From Alcaligenes faecalis (GTDB taxonomy: Bacteria; Pseudomonadota; Gammaproteobacteria; Burkholderiales; Burkholderiaceae_B): a stretch of DNA of 64,000 bases. The stretch spans positions 1,824,857 through 1,888,856 of the forward strand of contig NZ_CP168006.1 of NCBI RefSeq assembly GCF_041521385.1, read 5' to 3'. This document shows positions 18,045-30,341 of the stretch, piece after piece. The stretch's first letter is position 1. Each line of letters begins with the position of its first letter. The position numbers were made by a program, and so were the translations under genes. The notes below the pieces were generated by a model. That model saw nothing but the letters and a program-made list of their open reading frames with translations. It did no database searches and was not told the origin of the DNA.

Positions 18045-18803
18045 ATGACATCACAAACCGCCCCCCCTCTTGTCAGTGTCATCATGCCGGCCTACAACGC
18101 TCAAGCTACTCTGGTCGATTCTGCTCGCTCTGTACTTGAGCAGACCTACCCTCATCTTGAGCTTTTGATCATTAACGACTGCTCGACCGACAACACGAGT
18201 CAAGTCATGCAGGATCTGGCCCAAGAAGATGCCAGAATCCGTTTAATACAGTGTGAAACTAATGGGGGTGTTGCTCGGGCCCGTAATGCCGGGATAGAAC
18301 TTGCCCAAGGACAATACATCGCTTTTCTGGACTCAGACGACTTATGGCTACCTGAAAAGCTGGAAAAACAGCTCGAGCTAATGCACGTCACCAGCAAACT
18401 GGTTTGCACTAGCGCGTATTACCGATTCCGAGAGCCTGGACAGTGGCTGAGCACCTCATCCCCCCCTCAATACACCAGCTATCACCAGCTTCTTCAAGGC
18501 AATGTCATCGGCAATCTGACTGGAATGTACGACTGCCAAGCACTGGGTAAATTTTATCAGCAGCCCATTCGCCACGAAGACTATCTCATGTGGCTGGAAA
18601 TCACGCGTAAAGCGGGCACAGTCTGCGCAGTATCCGAACCCTTGGCAGCCTACCGAGTAGGCCATACCTCATTGTCATCAAACAAATTTAAATCGGTTCA
18701 ATGGACTTGGGAAATCTACCGCAAGCATCTGGGCCTGTCTGCGCCTTACAGCACGTATCTGATGCTGCATTACCTCAGCAAAGCCATCCTCAAAAGACTT
18801 TAA
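18045..18803 (+). CDS. Family 2 glycosyltransferase
   Basis: GT-A glycosyltransferase of 252 residues. The opening PLVSVIMPAYNAQATL binds the nucleotide sugar; NDCSTDNT and the DXD motif in FLDSDDLW follow; HEDYLMWLEI is the acceptor/base region. I chose ATG 18045; a TTG at 18015, with AAGG upstream, would add ten residues and cannot be excluded. It is followed after four bases by another glycosyltransferase gene, so the two are cotranscribed and probably add successive sugars to the lipid-linked repeat unit. Donor and linkage are unknown. Confidence 0.88.
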   Translation: MTSQTAPPLVSVIMPAYNAQATLVDSARSVLEQTYPHLELLIINDCSTDNTSQVMQDLAQEDARIRLIQCETNGGVARARNAGIELAQGQYIAFLDSDDLWLPEKLEKQLELMHVTSKLVCTSAYYRFREPGQWLSTSSPPQYTSYHQLLQGNVIGNLTGMYDCQALGKFYQQPIRHEDYLMWLEITRKAGTVCAVSEPLAAYRVGHTSLSSNKFKSVQWTWEIYRKHLGLSAPYSTYLMLHYLSKAILKRL

Positions 18804-18807
18804 TCCC

Positions 18808-19668
18808 ATGAATGTTTCATCACAGACCGCAGCCTGGGTAGACATACTGCTCGTCAATTACAACGGCGGTCACCAGATTCTGGAGACCATAGCGAGTATC
18901 GAGCGGCACAGTACACCCAATACTTATCGCATTACCGTCGTGGATAATGGCTCCAGTGATAATAGCTGTGATCAGATCGAGCAACGCTACCCGCAGATTC
19001 AACTACTGCGCACGGGCGCAAACAACGGGTTTGGAAAAGGCTGCAATATCGGTGCAAGCCACACCGATGCCCCTCAAATCCTGCTGCTTAATCCTGATGC
19101 CCAGTTACTCTGCAATGTGATCGAGATCTTTCAGCAGTATTTGGCAGTACCCCGTTCGGGGCCACAGCCCATTCTAGGGGGCTTATCCGTCGATAGCCAA
19201 GGCAAACCAAGTTATGCCTACGAGCACTTTCCCACACCACGGACACTACTTCTCAAAGCATTCGGGCTGGGGCGCCTACTGACTCCTTCGTACACCCGCA
19301 CAGAACCTCACCAGGTAGACTATGTTTCTGGCTCCTTACTACTAATCGGTCGCGAGCAATTTCAGCAGCTTCACGGCTTTGACGAGTCTTTCTTTCTCTA
19401 CTTTGAAGAAACAGACCTGCAGTATCGGGCAAGGCAACAAGGCATTGCTTCTATCCATGTCCCTGCCGCACGTTACTTGCACGAGTCAGGTGGTACATTT
19501 ACAGACGAGTCATTCCGGGGCCGTTGTTATAGCGACGGGATGAAAATCTATCTGAACAAGCACTACAGGCGCTGGGGGCCCGTCTTGCATCGCCTCTACC
19601 ATCTGATTCACGGCACTTTGCAACCGCTAAAAAACTGGGTCAAGAAACGCCTGTCATCAAGAGCCTAA
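18808..19668 (+). CDS. Family 2 glycosyltransferase, rhamnosyltransferase-like
   Basis: GT-A glycosyltransferase of 286 residues with the features of WbbL/RfbN-type rhamnosyltransferases: VNYNGGHQI at the N terminus, LLLNPDAQL as DXD-like motif, and the conserved block YVSGSLLLIGREQFQQLHGF followed by ESFFLYFEETDLQYRARQQG. With rfbBACD in the same locus, dTDP-L-rhamnose is the most probable donor; this is inference. The start follows the previous stop by four bases. The end overlaps the convergent phosphoglycosyltransferase gene by four bases. Confidence 0.87.
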   Translation: MNVSSQTAAWVDILLVNYNGGHQILETIASIERHSTPNTYRITVVDNGSSDNSCDQIEQRYPQIQLLRTGANNGFGKGCNIGASHTDAPQILLLNPDAQLLCNVIEIFQQYLAVPRSGPQPILGGLSVDSQGKPSYAYEHFPTPRTLLLKAFGLGRLLTPSYTRTEPHQVDYVSGSLLLIGREQFQQLHGFDESFFLYFEETDLQYRARQQGIASIHVPAARYLHESGGTFTDESFRGRCYSDGMKIYLNKHYRRWGPVLHRLYHLIHGTLQPLKNWVKKRLSSRA

Positions 19669-20936
19669 CGTGCTCCAAAACCTGTAGCCATCGTCTTTAG
19701 TGTCAGAAAGGTAATGTAGAGATCCAGCATGATCGAACAGTTCTTAATATAGTAAAGATCGTGCTGAATCTTGACCCGGGTATCTTCTGCATTGGAAACA
19801 TACCCATGTCGAACCTGCGCCCAGCCCGTAATACCAGGTTTGACGACATGACGGTAACTATAAAAAGGAATCAGTTCGTCAAACTCCCTCACAAAAGACG
19901 GTTGCTCTGGCCGCGGACCAATCAGACTCATATCCCCGCGCAATACGTTATAGAACTGCGGCAGCTCATCAATACGCAATTTACGAATAATCCGCCCTAC
20001 ACGCGTAATACGCGGATCATCTTCCCCTGCAAACTGCTCACATGCGTCTCGATCAAAACGCATGCTGCGCAGCTTGTATATGGTGAAAGGACGGTTACCT
20101 TGCCCTACTCGCACTTGCGAGTAGATCGCCTTGCCCGGGCTTTCCAGTCGAATCGCCAACGCCGTTAGCAGGCACACGGGCACTACAATAACAGAGCTCA
20201 ACAAGACAATCGTGTAATCGAAAACGGTCTTGCTTATCTCATATTGACGCGAGGGCAGCAACGAGCCGATATTGTTCTCAGACATTCGATCAATCCGCAC
20301 GCGTCCGGTCACCGACTCAAAAACCTGTCGGGCACTGTATACAGCAATCCGTTGCAATGCACAGCGAGTTAGAAAACGCTCGCCATTCGCATCCAGACAC
20401 GAAAAATCTGCCACAACCCCATCAAACCGTCGCCCAGTAAGATCAAAATCAGAAATATAACGGACGTCCAAGCCTGGCAGCCCAGTCAGGAAATCTGCCT
20501 CGCCACCAGGTAACACCGCTAATTTGACAATGCGATATCGACTAGTCAAAAAATACTCAAGATGCAGCCAGCAAACGGACAAGACACCGCTACTTAGCAA
20601 CAGGGCCCGCGATGCATCAAAGCGAAAGAAAAACGTCACCACATACAGCAGGATGTACACACAGAGCACCGTGGGCGCAATAAGCCACGCACTATGAGCC
20701 CCTGGATAGTCAGACGAACTTTTATTAATACTTAGCTTGCTGACGACAAAAGCACAACTGGTTAATATCCATGCTGTTAACTGCCCCACATCTGGATGGA
20801 GCAAAACGCGCGTTCCCCACAAACCTAAGGCGGGGGCAACGACCGTCACCAACAAGCCACATAACAGGGAAATAGGCAGAGACAGCAACAGCAACTCATG
20901 CAAACGCTGAAATCGACGAATTTTTAACTGGCTCAT
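19665..20936 (-). CDS. Initiating polyprenyl glycosylphosphotransferase (WbaP/WcaJ-like)
   Basis: Membrane enzyme of 423 residues that moves a sugar-1-phosphate from a UDP-sugar to undecaprenyl phosphate, the first step of repeat-unit assembly. Four N-terminal membrane segments (up to about residue 130), a central nucleotide-binding-like region, one re-entrant segment (about 245-270) and the bacterial sugar transferase domain with KLRSM, DELPQFYNVLRGDMSLIGPRP and KPGITGWAQV. The first sugar (Glc, Gal or an N-acetyl sugar) cannot be told. ATG 20936 gives a normal start; TTG 20954 is an alternative. It runs opposite to the rest of the locus and is divergent from the waaL-like gene. Confidence 0.92.
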   Translation of the reverse strand: MSQLKIRRFQRLHELLLLSLPISLLCGLLVTVVAPALGLWGTRVLLHPDVGQLTAWILTSCAFVVSKLSINKSSSDYPGAHSAWLIAPTVLCVYILLYVVTFFFRFDASRALLLSSGVLSVCWLHLEYFLTSRYRIVKLAVLPGGEADFLTGLPGLDVRYISDFDLTGRRFDGVVADFSCLDANGERFLTRCALQRIAVYSARQVFESVTGRVRIDRMSENNIGSLLPSRQYEISKTVFDYTIVLLSSVIVVPVCLLTALAIRLESPGKAIYSQVRVGQGNRPFTIYKLRSMRFDRDACEQFAGEDDPRITRVGRIIRKLRIDELPQFYNVLRGDMSLIGPRPEQPSFVREFDELIPFYSYRHVVKPGITGWAQVRHGYVSNAEDTRVKIQHDLYYIKNCSIMLDLYITFLTLKTMATGFGAR

Positions 20937-21164
20937 TCTGAATCGGTGGTCCAATATTTCAAGTTGGAGTCAAAAAACATTATACGCATAGGGTGTTACA
21001 ACTAAATATTGGGCGCATCGCGAAAACGCTTATATTTATCTATATAAATGAGAATCACTACTATTAAAATAATTCCTAAGTTATCTCATCTTCATGATTG
21101 CTGTGGATGCTAAGCTTTGTAAATTGTAACCTACAGCAACCTTTTTCAGACCGTTTAACAATAG

Positions 21165-21193
21165 TCAACACCCAATAAACCTACGCGTACAAT
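21165..21193 (+). promoter_or_regulatory. Candidate promoter of the waaL-like gene
   Basis: TCAACA (21165-21170) and TACAAT (21188-21193) are spaced by 17 bases; transcription would begin near 21200, leaving almost no leader before the ATG at 21204. The wider spacer 20937-21203 is AT-rich, divergent, and otherwise without a gene. It contains a TGAGAATC stretch near 21047 that faintly recalls a Fur half-site. Confidence 0.35.
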
Positions 21194-21203
21194 ACAGCCC
21201 ACC

Positions 21204-22475
21204 ATGCAACGACCTTCTTTCAATTTTGCCACATACGCACATTTAGGTATTAACCTGGGTTTTTCACTGTTTTTCGCCAGTATTCTATCGACTCGGAACG
21301 TATATGCCATTGCGGCAGGCCTATTGTTAGTCAGCTCGCTGGCATTGTGCTTACTACGCTCCCTCCAACCCAACCCGGCAAGTTCATTTAACAAAGGGCT
21401 GCCTGTACTGTTGCTCTTGATCTTCCTGAACGGGTTTGCCATGTGGCTTTATCACGGTGATGCCGTCCGTCAGCTTGACCTGATCAGCCGCTACGTGCTG
21501 CTACTGCCCATCCTGTATGCCTTGAGCAAGGTAACACTCAAACCTGACTGGATCTCAGCCTCCTTTGCATTGGGCAGCCTGTCCTCCCTATGGCTAGTTT
21601 ACGCACAATTAGGAGGTGAACTTCACAATGGCAGGGTTTATGGCTATACCGGCGCCATTCAGTTTGGCAATATTGCCCTCCTGCTTGGACTGTTTTGCAT
21701 GACGGCTTTACTTGCCCAATGGCGTACCAAAGAGTTCAAGCGAGGCCCTGCCGCTCTCTATGCCTTAGGAGCCCTCGCAGGCTTGTTCGCCTCTCTGGCT
21801 TCTGGTAGCCGAGGAGGATGGATTGCGTTACCCCTCGCCCTTGCCATACTGTTTATCGGATACACACCCAAACGCTATGCTGTGCGCAGCATCACAAGCG
21901 GTGCGCTGGCGGTCATCCTTGCCGGCGCCCTGCTGACACAAAGCCCCTTTGTTCAAGAACGATATAAACTGGCTACCCAAGACATTACTCAATTCCAGGA
22001 AGGCAACGCTAATACATCAATCGGCGCTCGCCTAGCAATATGGCAAGCTAACTGGGAGTTAATCAAGCAACGCCCTATTGCGGGCTGGTCCGATACTGAA
22101 CATCAAAAAGCACTGGAACAGCTCACACTAAACAGGGCCGACGCTCCGATTATTCTCGGCCTAGCAAATTCACACAATAACTATATTGAAACATGGCTGC
22201 ATTTTGGCATTAGCGGCTTATTTCTTTTGGTTTCTTTATTTGTTTTTTGTTTTTTCTATTTTGCCAAAAATATTCTCCACAAAAATCCATTAAAACAACA
22301 ATCAGCCATTAATGGATCTATCCTTATTGTGGTTTACTCAATATCCAACCTCACACAAAACATGATGGAAAGAAATAATACATTATTATTTTTTCTTCTA
22401 GCTCTTTCTATTTTTTGGAGTCTCATGAACTTCAGTAACATCGCTAACACTCGTGCGTCCTTATCCAAACAATGA
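21204..22475 (+). CDS. O-antigen ligase / Wzy-family membrane protein
   Basis: Polytopic membrane protein of 423 residues with about ten to twelve hydrophobic segments and a large periplasmic loop near residues 255-320 that contains the SIGARLAIWQANWELIKQRPIAGW block and the HNNYIETWLHFGISGL block; both are typical of the Wzy_C/WaaL family. It should transfer finished polysaccharide to lipid A-core, or polymerise it. The preceding divergent gene makes the first lipid-linked sugar, and a Wzx-type flippase overlaps it by four bases downstream. No ribosome binding site is seen before ATG 21204. Confidence 0.87.
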   Translation: MQRPSFNFATYAHLGINLGFSLFFASILSTRNVYAIAAGLLLVSSLALCLLRSLQPNPASSFNKGLPVLLLLIFLNGFAMWLYHGDAVRQLDLISRYVLLLPILYALSKVTLKPDWISASFALGSLSSLWLVYAQLGGELHNGRVYGYTGAIQFGNIALLLGLFCMTALLAQWRTKEFKRGPAALYALGALAGLFASLASGSRGGWIALPLALAILFIGYTPKRYAVRSITSGALAVILAGALLTQSPFVQERYKLATQDITQFQEGNANTSIGARLAIWQANWELIKQRPIAGWSDTEHQKALEQLTLNRADAPIILGLANSHNNYIETWLHFGISGLFLLVSLFVFCFFYFAKNILHKNPLKQQSAINGSILIVVYSISNLTQNMMERNNTLLFFLLALSIFWSLMNFSNIANTRASLSKQ

Positions 22476-23707
22476 GTTTAATTAAAAACTCTTTCTGGAA
22501 CTTAGCGGGATATGCTGCTCCACTCATTATTGCCATTCCAGCAATGGGCGCTATTGCTCGTCTATTAGGCGTCGAGCAGTTTGGTATTTTCACCTTGTTT
22601 TTTGCAGTCGTTGGCTACGCCAGTCTGTTTGACCTCGGTATCAGTCGTGCCGTCATTCGTTCCGTTGCCATAGAGCAAGACAACCCAGCAGGCATCCATA
22701 GCATCCTGGGTACCTCGACTATCCTTGTCGCTGCAAGCAGCTTGCTAGCATTACTACTTATCACTGGGTTCAATACCACGCTGGTTCAGTTGCTTTCAAT
22801 CAGCCCTGAGTACCAGACAGACAGTGCGCGAGCTTTTTCCATACTAGCCGTGACCATTCCCCTCGTACTACTGAGCTCGGTATGGTTTTCCTACTTGGAA
22901 GGCATGTCCAATTTTCGCCTTCTTAATATGCTCAGAACTCTCAGCGGAATCTTTCTCGCTATTTTTCCATTGATTGGCGTCTGGATGCATGCTGATTTGA
23001 GCCACGCTGTCTGGGGGCTCTTCTTTGGCCGTTTACTAACTGCCCTGATCGCCTATATCTGGAGCTTACCCGGCTCATCTCGCAGGTATTTGTTGCAGTG
23101 GAAAACAGCAACAGCGTTTTCCCTTTTCCGTTTCGGCGGCTGGCTAACCGTCAGCAATTTAATCAGCCCCCTAATGGTATATTTTGATCGTTTTCTGCTC
23201 TCTACAATGAATGGAGCCAAAGTCGTGGCCTTTTACACTGGGCCAGCAGAAGCAATCACCCGACTACTGGCCATACCTGGGTCAGTGGTCAGAGTCATCT
23301 TCCCCGTGCTCAGCGCACGCAGCGGCACTGGCAATGAAACACGGTTATCCTACCTGCTGCTATGTGGTGTATGTGGTGCCATTTCACTAACAGGCATTTT
23401 ACTGGCAAAGTGGATTCTACTTTTATGGTTAGGACAGGACTTTCTGGGAGATGCCGTTCCGGTACTTCAGATTCTGTTGGTCGGTTTTTTCTTTAATGCC
23501 GTTGCGCAGATCCCATACACCGTCATTCAAGCAGCTGGCCACTCACGTGTCACCGCCTTGCTGCACCTGGCCGAGATCATGCCTTATTTAGGGCTGCTCT
23601 ATTTGAGTATCAATCGGTGGGGCGTCATCGGCGCAGCACTGGCATGGACGATACGAGTCAGTGTAGATTGCCTGGCACTTGTCCTGTTGTCCAAACGATA
23701 CCGCTAA
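22472..23707 (+). CDS. Polysaccharide flippase (Wzx-like, MATE/MVF fold)
   Basis: Inner-membrane protein of 411 residues with about twelve hydrophobic segments in the oligosaccharide flippase pattern (NSFWNLAGYAAPLIIAIPAM at the start; FGGWLTVSNLISPLMVYFDRFLL mid-protein). It would flip undecaprenyl-linked repeat units to the periplasm. ATGA overlap with the upstream ligase-like gene shows cotranslation. The 53-base gap to rfbB suggests the rhamnose genes continue the same transcript. Confidence 0.9.
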   Translation: MSLIKNSFWNLAGYAAPLIIAIPAMGAIARLLGVEQFGIFTLFFAVVGYASLFDLGISRAVIRSVAIEQDNPAGIHSILGTSTILVAASSLLALLLITGFNTTLVQLLSISPEYQTDSARAFSILAVTIPLVLLSSVWFSYLEGMSNFRLLNMLRTLSGIFLAIFPLIGVWMHADLSHAVWGLFFGRLLTALIAYIWSLPGSSRRYLLQWKTATAFSLFRFGGWLTVSNLISPLMVYFDRFLLSTMNGAKVVAFYTGPAEAITRLLAIPGSVVRVIFPVLSARSGTGNETRLSYLLLCGVCGAISLTGILLAKWILLLWLGQDFLGDAVPVLQILLVGFFFNAVAQIPYTVIQAAGHSRVTALLHLAEIMPYLGLLYLSINRWGVIGAALAWTIRVSVDCLALVLLSKRYR

Positions 23708-23760
23708 TTCTCACTGTCCGAGTCTTATCTTTTGTCTAACCGCACTAACGAGATCTCTTC

Positions 23761-24825
23761 ATGCGCATTCTAGTCACCGGCGGCGCGGGCTTCATCGGCT
23801 CGGCAGTCATCCGCCACTTGATCCTGGATACGGATCACAGCGTCCTTAATGTCGACAAACTGACTTACGCGGGGAATCTGGAGTCTGTTGCTCCGGTAGC
23901 TCACAATCCCCGATACCAATTTGCTCATGCTGATATATGTAACGCCTCCCAGATGAGTCAGTTACTCACGCAGTTTTGCCCCGACGTGATCATGCACTTG
24001 GCCGCGGAGTCTCATGTGGATCGCTCTATCGATGGGCCCTCCGCATTTATTCAGACCAATATCATGGGCACCTACACCCTGCTGGAAGCCGCACGACAGT
24101 ACTGGTCAAGCTTGCAGGGTGAGGAACAAGCCAGGTTCCGCTTCCATCATATTTCTACCGACGAGGTTTATGGCGATCTGGACGGAACGGATCAATTGTT
24201 TGTTGAAACAACGCCATATGCGCCCAGTTCACCCTATTCTGCGAGTAAAGCCAGCTCCGATCACTTGGTCCGTGCCTGGCACCGCACCTATGGGCTACCG
24301 GTGCTGATTACCAACTGCTCCAACAACTATGGGCCATACCATTTTCCGGAAAAGCTCATTCCCCACGTCATTTTGAATGCACTGAAAGGTAAGCCTTTGC
24401 CGATCTATGGCAAAGGCGATCAGATTCGGGATTGGCTATATGTCGAAGACCATGCACGTGCATTGGTACTGGTTGCTACAGCTGGCAAGGCGGGTGAAAC
24501 CTATAATATTGGCGGCCACAACGAAAAGCAGAACCTAGAAGTCGTACAAAGCATCTGTACTATTCTAGAAAAATTAGCTCCTGGCAAACCCGAGGGGGTC
24601 AAACAATACGCCGATCTGATCACTTTTGTCACAGACCGCCCAGGTCACGACAAACGCTACGCAATCGATGCAAGCAAAATTGCCAATGAGCTAGGCTGGC
24701 GCCCAAAAGAAACATTTGAAACAGGACTGCGCAAGACCGTGGCCTGGTATCTGGAAAACACGGGCTGGTGGGAACGAGTGCTTAGCGGCGACTACCGTCT
24801 GGATCGTATAGGAAACAAGGCATGA
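23761..24825 (+). CDS. rfbB: dTDP-glucose 4,6-dehydratase
   Basis: Short-chain dehydrogenase/reductase of 354 residues, second step of dTDP-L-rhamnose synthesis. The NAD-binding GGAGFIG is at residues 7-13; the catalytic STDEVYGDL (Thr-Asp-Glu) lies near 135 and the YSASK active site near 165; [14 protein letters not shown] is a family hallmark. Length is normal. It leads the compact rfbBACD run, overlapping rfbA by four bases. RmlB is the synonym. ATG 23761 is preceded by GAGA at suitable distance. Confidence 0.97.
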   Translation: MRILVTGGAGFIGSAVIRHLILDTDHSVLNVDKLTYAGNLESVAPVAHNPRYQFAHADICNASQMSQLLTQFCPDVIMHLAAESHVDRSIDGPSAFIQTNIMGTYTLLEAARQYWSSLQGEEQARFRFHHISTDEVYGDLDGTDQLFVETTPYAPSSPYSASKASSDHLVRAWHRTYGLPVLITNCSNNYGPYHFPEKLIPHVILNALKGKPLPIYGKGDQIRDWLYVEDHARALVLVATAGKAGETYNIGGHNEKQNLEVVQSICTILEKLAPGKPEGVKQYADLITFVTDRPGHDKRYAIDASKIANELGWRPKETFETGLRKTVAWYLENTGWWERVLSGDYRLDRIGNKA

Positions 24826-25703
24826 AAGGCATTATTCTGGCAGGCGGGTCTGGGACTCGCCTTCACCCCATTACCATGGGCGTGTCCAAACAACTGCTGC
24901 CCATCTACGATAAACCGATGATTTTCTATCCTTTATCGGTTTTGATGTTGGCAGGCATTAGAGAAATCTTGATTATCTCCACCCCCGAAGATCTTCCCAG
25001 TTTCCGCAAACTACTCGGAGATGGCTCTCGCTACGGCTTGTCTTTGTCTTACGCTGAACAACCCTCTCCGGATGGATTGGCCCAAGCCTTTATTATTGGC
25101 GCCGACTTCATCGGCCAAGACAATGTCAGTCTGATTCTCGGAGATAATATCTTCTACGGATACGGATTTAGCCAGATGTTACGCGAAGCTGCAGAACGAA
25201 AAACAGGCGCAACAGTCTTTGGCTATCAAGTTAGTGATCCAGAACGCTTTGGCGTTGTCGAATTCGACGCACTAGGTAAAGCGATTTCGATTGAGGAAAA
25301 GCCCTCCAAACCCAAATCAAATTTTGCTGTCACTGGCCTGTATTTTTACGATAACCGGGTGGTCGACATCGCCCGTCAAGTCAGACCTTCCGCCCGCGGC
25401 GAACTGGAAATCACCGACGTCAACAATGCCTACCTGGAGTCCGGCGAATTACACGTCAGCCTTTTAGGCAGGGGCTTTGCTTGGCTGGATACAGGCACTC
25501 ACGAAAGCCTGCAAGAAGCGGGCACCTTCGTGCGCACGATTGAGCATCGTCAAGGTCTGAAAGTCGCCTGTCTGGAAGAAATTGCTTTCAATCAGGGCTG
25601 GCTAAGTCGTGAGCAGCTACACAAGCAAGCTCTGGCGTTGGCTAAAACGGGCTATGGCCAATACCTGCTGAAACTGGCTGGAGCGCAACATGAAGGTGAT
25701 TGA
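24822..25703 (+). CDS. rfbA: Glucose-1-phosphate thymidylyltransferase
   Basis: First enzyme of dTDP-L-rhamnose synthesis, joining dTTP and glucose-1-phosphate; 293 residues. The nucleotidyltransferase signature [11 protein letters not shown] is at the N terminus, followed by [21 protein letters not shown] and [19 protein letters not shown], all typical of RmlA. It begins inside the rfbB stop region (ATGA) and overlaps rfbC by 14 bases. Feedback inhibition by dTDP-rhamnose is a property of the family. No oddities seen. Confidence 0.97.
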   Translation: MKGIILAGGSGTRLHPITMGVSKQLLPIYDKPMIFYPLSVLMLAGIREILIISTPEDLPSFRKLLGDGSRYGLSLSYAEQPSPDGLAQAFIIGADFIGQDNVSLILGDNIFYGYGFSQMLREAAERKTGATVFGYQVSDPERFGVVEFDALGKAISIEEKPSKPKSNFAVTGLYFYDNRVVDIARQVRPSARGELEITDVNNAYLESGELHVSLLGRGFAWLDTGTHESLQEAGTFVRTIEHRQGLKVACLEEIAFNQGWLSREQLHKQALALAKTGYGQYLLKLAGAQHEGD

Positions 25704-26238
25704 AACTGTATTGAATGGAGTCATGATCATCGAACCACGTGTCTTCGGCGACGAACGAGGGTTCTTTAAGGAGACATTCAGTGTCGAACGATATCGTGAT
25801 CAAGCAGGCATTGCACTGCCATTCGTTCAAGATAATCATTCACGTTCACAACAAGGTGTTCTGCGTGGGATGCATTTTCAGCGCACCCGACCGCAAGGCA
25901 AATTAGTCAGCGTGACACGGGGTGCAGTTTACGATGTCGCTGTCGATATCAACCCCTCCTCACCTACGTTTGGCACCTATGTTGGGGTAGAGCTTAGCGA
26001 CAGTAATCACCGCCAACTATGGGTTCCCCCAGGCTATGCACACGGATTCTGTGTTCTGTCCGAGATTGCCGACTTCACCTATAAATGCACCGATTACTAT
26101 TCCCCCCAGGACGAGGCCGGACTGGCATGGAACTGTCCTGAAGTGGCAATAGCATGGCCAATCCAAAACCCGAAGCTATCTGAAAAAGACACACAATATC
26201 CAGGCCTTCAACAGTTGGCGACACAACAAAGAACTTGA
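25690..26238 (+). CDS. rfbC: dTDP-4-dehydrorhamnose 3,5-epimerase
   Basis: Cupin-fold epimerase of 182 residues, third step of dTDP-L-rhamnose synthesis. Family motifs are [28 protein letters not shown] (catalytic His in LRGMHFQ), [18 protein letters not shown] and [15 protein letters not shown]. It starts within the last codons of rfbA and is followed by rfbD after six bases. Length and start are ordinary. Confidence 0.97.
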   Translation: MKVIETVLNGVMIIEPRVFGDERGFFKETFSVERYRDQAGIALPFVQDNHSRSQQGVLRGMHFQRTRPQGKLVSVTRGAVYDVAVDINPSSPTFGTYVGVELSDSNHRQLWVPPGYAHGFCVLSEIADFTYKCTDYYSPQDEAGLAWNCPEVAIAWPIQNPKLSEKDTQYPGLQQLATQQRT

Positions 26239-26244
26239 GTATCC

Positions 26245-27168
26245 ATGTCACACACCCCCATTCTTGTTACAGGAGCTCAAGGCCAGCTAGGGCAATCCTT
26301 CCAATGGATACACAAGCTCGGACCCTTGGACAGCAACCTAAGTCTGCTCAGCCGAGATGAACTGGATATCACCCAACCAGACTCAATCGCACGCGCATTA
26401 GATCAGTACAAGCCAACAGTCCTAATCAACACAGCTGCCTACACCGCTGTCGACCAGGCAGAGTCCGAACCAGAGACAGCACACCTGATCAACGGCATAG
26501 CCCCCGGCCTTCTGGCCGCTGCCTGCGCTGAACGTGGCATAGGGCTGGTACATGTCTCTACAGACTACGTCTTTGACGGTCTGGCAGAGACTCCCTATGC
26601 CGAAGACGCCTCTACGCAGCCTGCCAGTGTCTACGGACAAAGCAAATTGGCGGGGGAACAAGCAGTCCTGGCTGCCCTGCCCTCGGCCATCATTTTGCGC
26701 ACTAGTTGGGTGTTCAGTCAGTTTGGAAAGAACTTTCTGAAGACCATGCTTCGCTTGGGCAAAGAGCACACCGAGCTGAACATTGTGGATGATCAGATTG
26801 GTGGCCCCAGCTACGCGCCACATATTGCTCAAGTATTACTGCAACTGGCACAACGGCTGTGTGAGTCCAAACAGGACACTGGCAAGCAGCAGTCTCCATC
26901 CGGCATCTACCATTTTGCAGGCCAACCCTCTATCAGTTGGTATGGCTTCGCCCAGGAAATCTTTGCCCAGGCCGTCAAACTGGGACTGCTTGCGCAGGCA
27001 CCAAGGTTGAACGCTATCGCTACTAGCCAGTACCCGACACCTGCCAAGCGGCCAGCACAGTCTAGTCTGCTACAAGGCAGGCTGGATGCTCTGCTAGGTG
27101 CACAACATATCGAAAAAGACTGGCAACACGGTATCGAGCAAAGTCTGCTTGCCCTGAAACAGATGTAG
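26245..27168 (+). CDS. rfbD: dTDP-4-dehydrorhamnose reductase
   Basis: NAD(P)H-dependent reductase of 307 residues completing dTDP-L-rhamnose. GAQGQLGQ is the dinucleotide-binding loop; INTAAYTAVDQAE, VSTDYVFDG and YGQSKLAGE (YxxxK active site) follow, then RTSWVFSQFGKNF. It is the last gene of the polysaccharide locus. After its stop come about 200 bases without a recognised feature, including a short CAGTTG repeat near 27320, and then a strong bidirectional terminator. Confidence 0.97.
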   Translation: MSHTPILVTGAQGQLGQSFQWIHKLGPLDSNLSLLSRDELDITQPDSIARALDQYKPTVLINTAAYTAVDQAESEPETAHLINGIAPGLLAAACAERGIGLVHVSTDYVFDGLAETPYAEDASTQPASVYGQSKLAGEQAVLAALPSAIILRTSWVFSQFGKNFLKTMLRLGKEHTELNIVDDQIGGPSYAPHIAQVLLQLAQRLCESKQDTGKQQSPSGIYHFAGQPSISWYGFAQEIFAQAVKLGLLAQAPRLNAIATSQYPTPAKRPAQSSLLQGRLDALLGAQHIEKDWQHGIEQSLLALKQM

Positions 27169-27376
27169 CAAACCAAGCCGCATGGGTGCCACAACCAAAG
27201 CGGATGGTGTGCTTATTCTGCCCTGTGGTAGCCGAGTTCGACCCATCAGGGACACCCACTGCCAGTCGGAATCTCTACCTATACCTCTGACATAGTCGCC
27301 ACTCAGGTAGTTGATTACTGCAGTTGCAGTTGCAGTCAGAAAAAGTAGATATTCAACCCCACCCTTCTGTCTACAG

Positions 27377-27420
27377 CAAACGCAAAAAAGCCACCCCCAA
27401 GGGTGGCTTTTTTGCGTTTG
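27377..27420. terminator. Bidirectional terminator between rfbD and atpC
   Basis: A perfect 20-bp inverted repeat around the loop CCAA: the arms contain GCCACCC/GGGTGGC flanked by a six-A and a six-T run, extended by CAAACGC/GCGTTTG. It can end both the rightward rhamnose transcript and the leftward atp transcript, whose last gene ends 15 bases away. Confidence 0.96.
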
Positions 27421-27434
27421 CTACCGACTTGAGC

Positions 27435-27857
27435 TTAGTGCTTGCGCGCGTTGCTCAGGCGTCGTGCTGCGGCGGCTTGAGCGGCCAGCATGGCCAACTC
27501 GGCTTCCACAACAGCGATGTCGGCTTTGTCCTTGGTGTTGCGCAGGGCTTCTTCCGCATGTTTGCGGGCTTCCAGAGCCTTTGCTTCATCCAAGTCGTGT
27601 GCGCGAATCGCGGTATCCGACAATACAGTGACTTTCCCAGGCTGAACCTCGAGTATGCCGCCAGCGACAAAGATATGCTCTTCGCTGCCATCGTCCATAA
27701 CGATCTTCAGCGTGCCGGGACGAATCCGCGAGATCAGTGGAGTGTGACCAGGCAAAATACCCAGCTCTCCAGCCTCGCCGGGCAGCGCCACGAACTTTGC
27801 CTCACCGGCAAAGATCGATTCTTCGGCACTGACCACGTCAACATGAAGCTTAGCCAT
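27435..27857 (-). CDS. atpC: ATP synthase epsilon subunit
   Basis: F1 epsilon subunit of 140 residues: N-terminal beta-sandwich (about 1-85, with [20 protein letters not shown]) and C-terminal helical hairpin (about 90-140) that can inhibit ATP hydrolysis. Start ATG 27857; an upstream TTG at 27863 is less likely. It begins 12 bases after the atpD stop and is the last gene of the atp operon. Confidence 0.97.
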   Translation of the reverse strand: MAKLHVDVVSAEESIFAGEAKFVALPGEAGELGILPGHTPLISRIRPGTLKIVMDDGSEEHIFVAGGILEVQPGKVTVLSDTAIRAHDLDEAKALEARKHAEEALRNTKDKADIAVVEAELAMLAAQAAAARRLSNARKH

Positions 27858-27869
27858 GAGCAATCCTTT

Positions 27870-30244
<2,375 letters not shown>

Positions 30245-30298
30245 CACACTTTCCTGTAAGGGCATTATCGGGAGCCAGACTAGGCTGTCGACTCCCGC

Positions 30299-30341
30299 TA
30301 ATCATGACGCCGGGGTTTCCGGCGCCTGCCAACAATGATTA
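30299..30341 (-). repeat. Two-tier stem-loop in the atpA-atpG spacer
   Basis: Read on the minus strand, an outer 7-bp stem TAATCAT/ATGATTA encloses an inner GC stem CGCCGG/CCGGCG with loop AAACC. The outer arm begins with the atpA stop codon itself. No T-run follows, so it is more likely an mRNA processing or stability structure than a terminator. Confidence 0.6.

Noticed and set aside
21040..21070. Fur box between the divergent polysaccharide genes
   Set aside because: Only one half-site (TGAGAATC) matches; the second half does not.
27301..27345. Short CAGTTG repeats after rfbD as a phase-variable tract
   Set aside because: Only about two to three imperfect units, outside any gene; too short to be notable.
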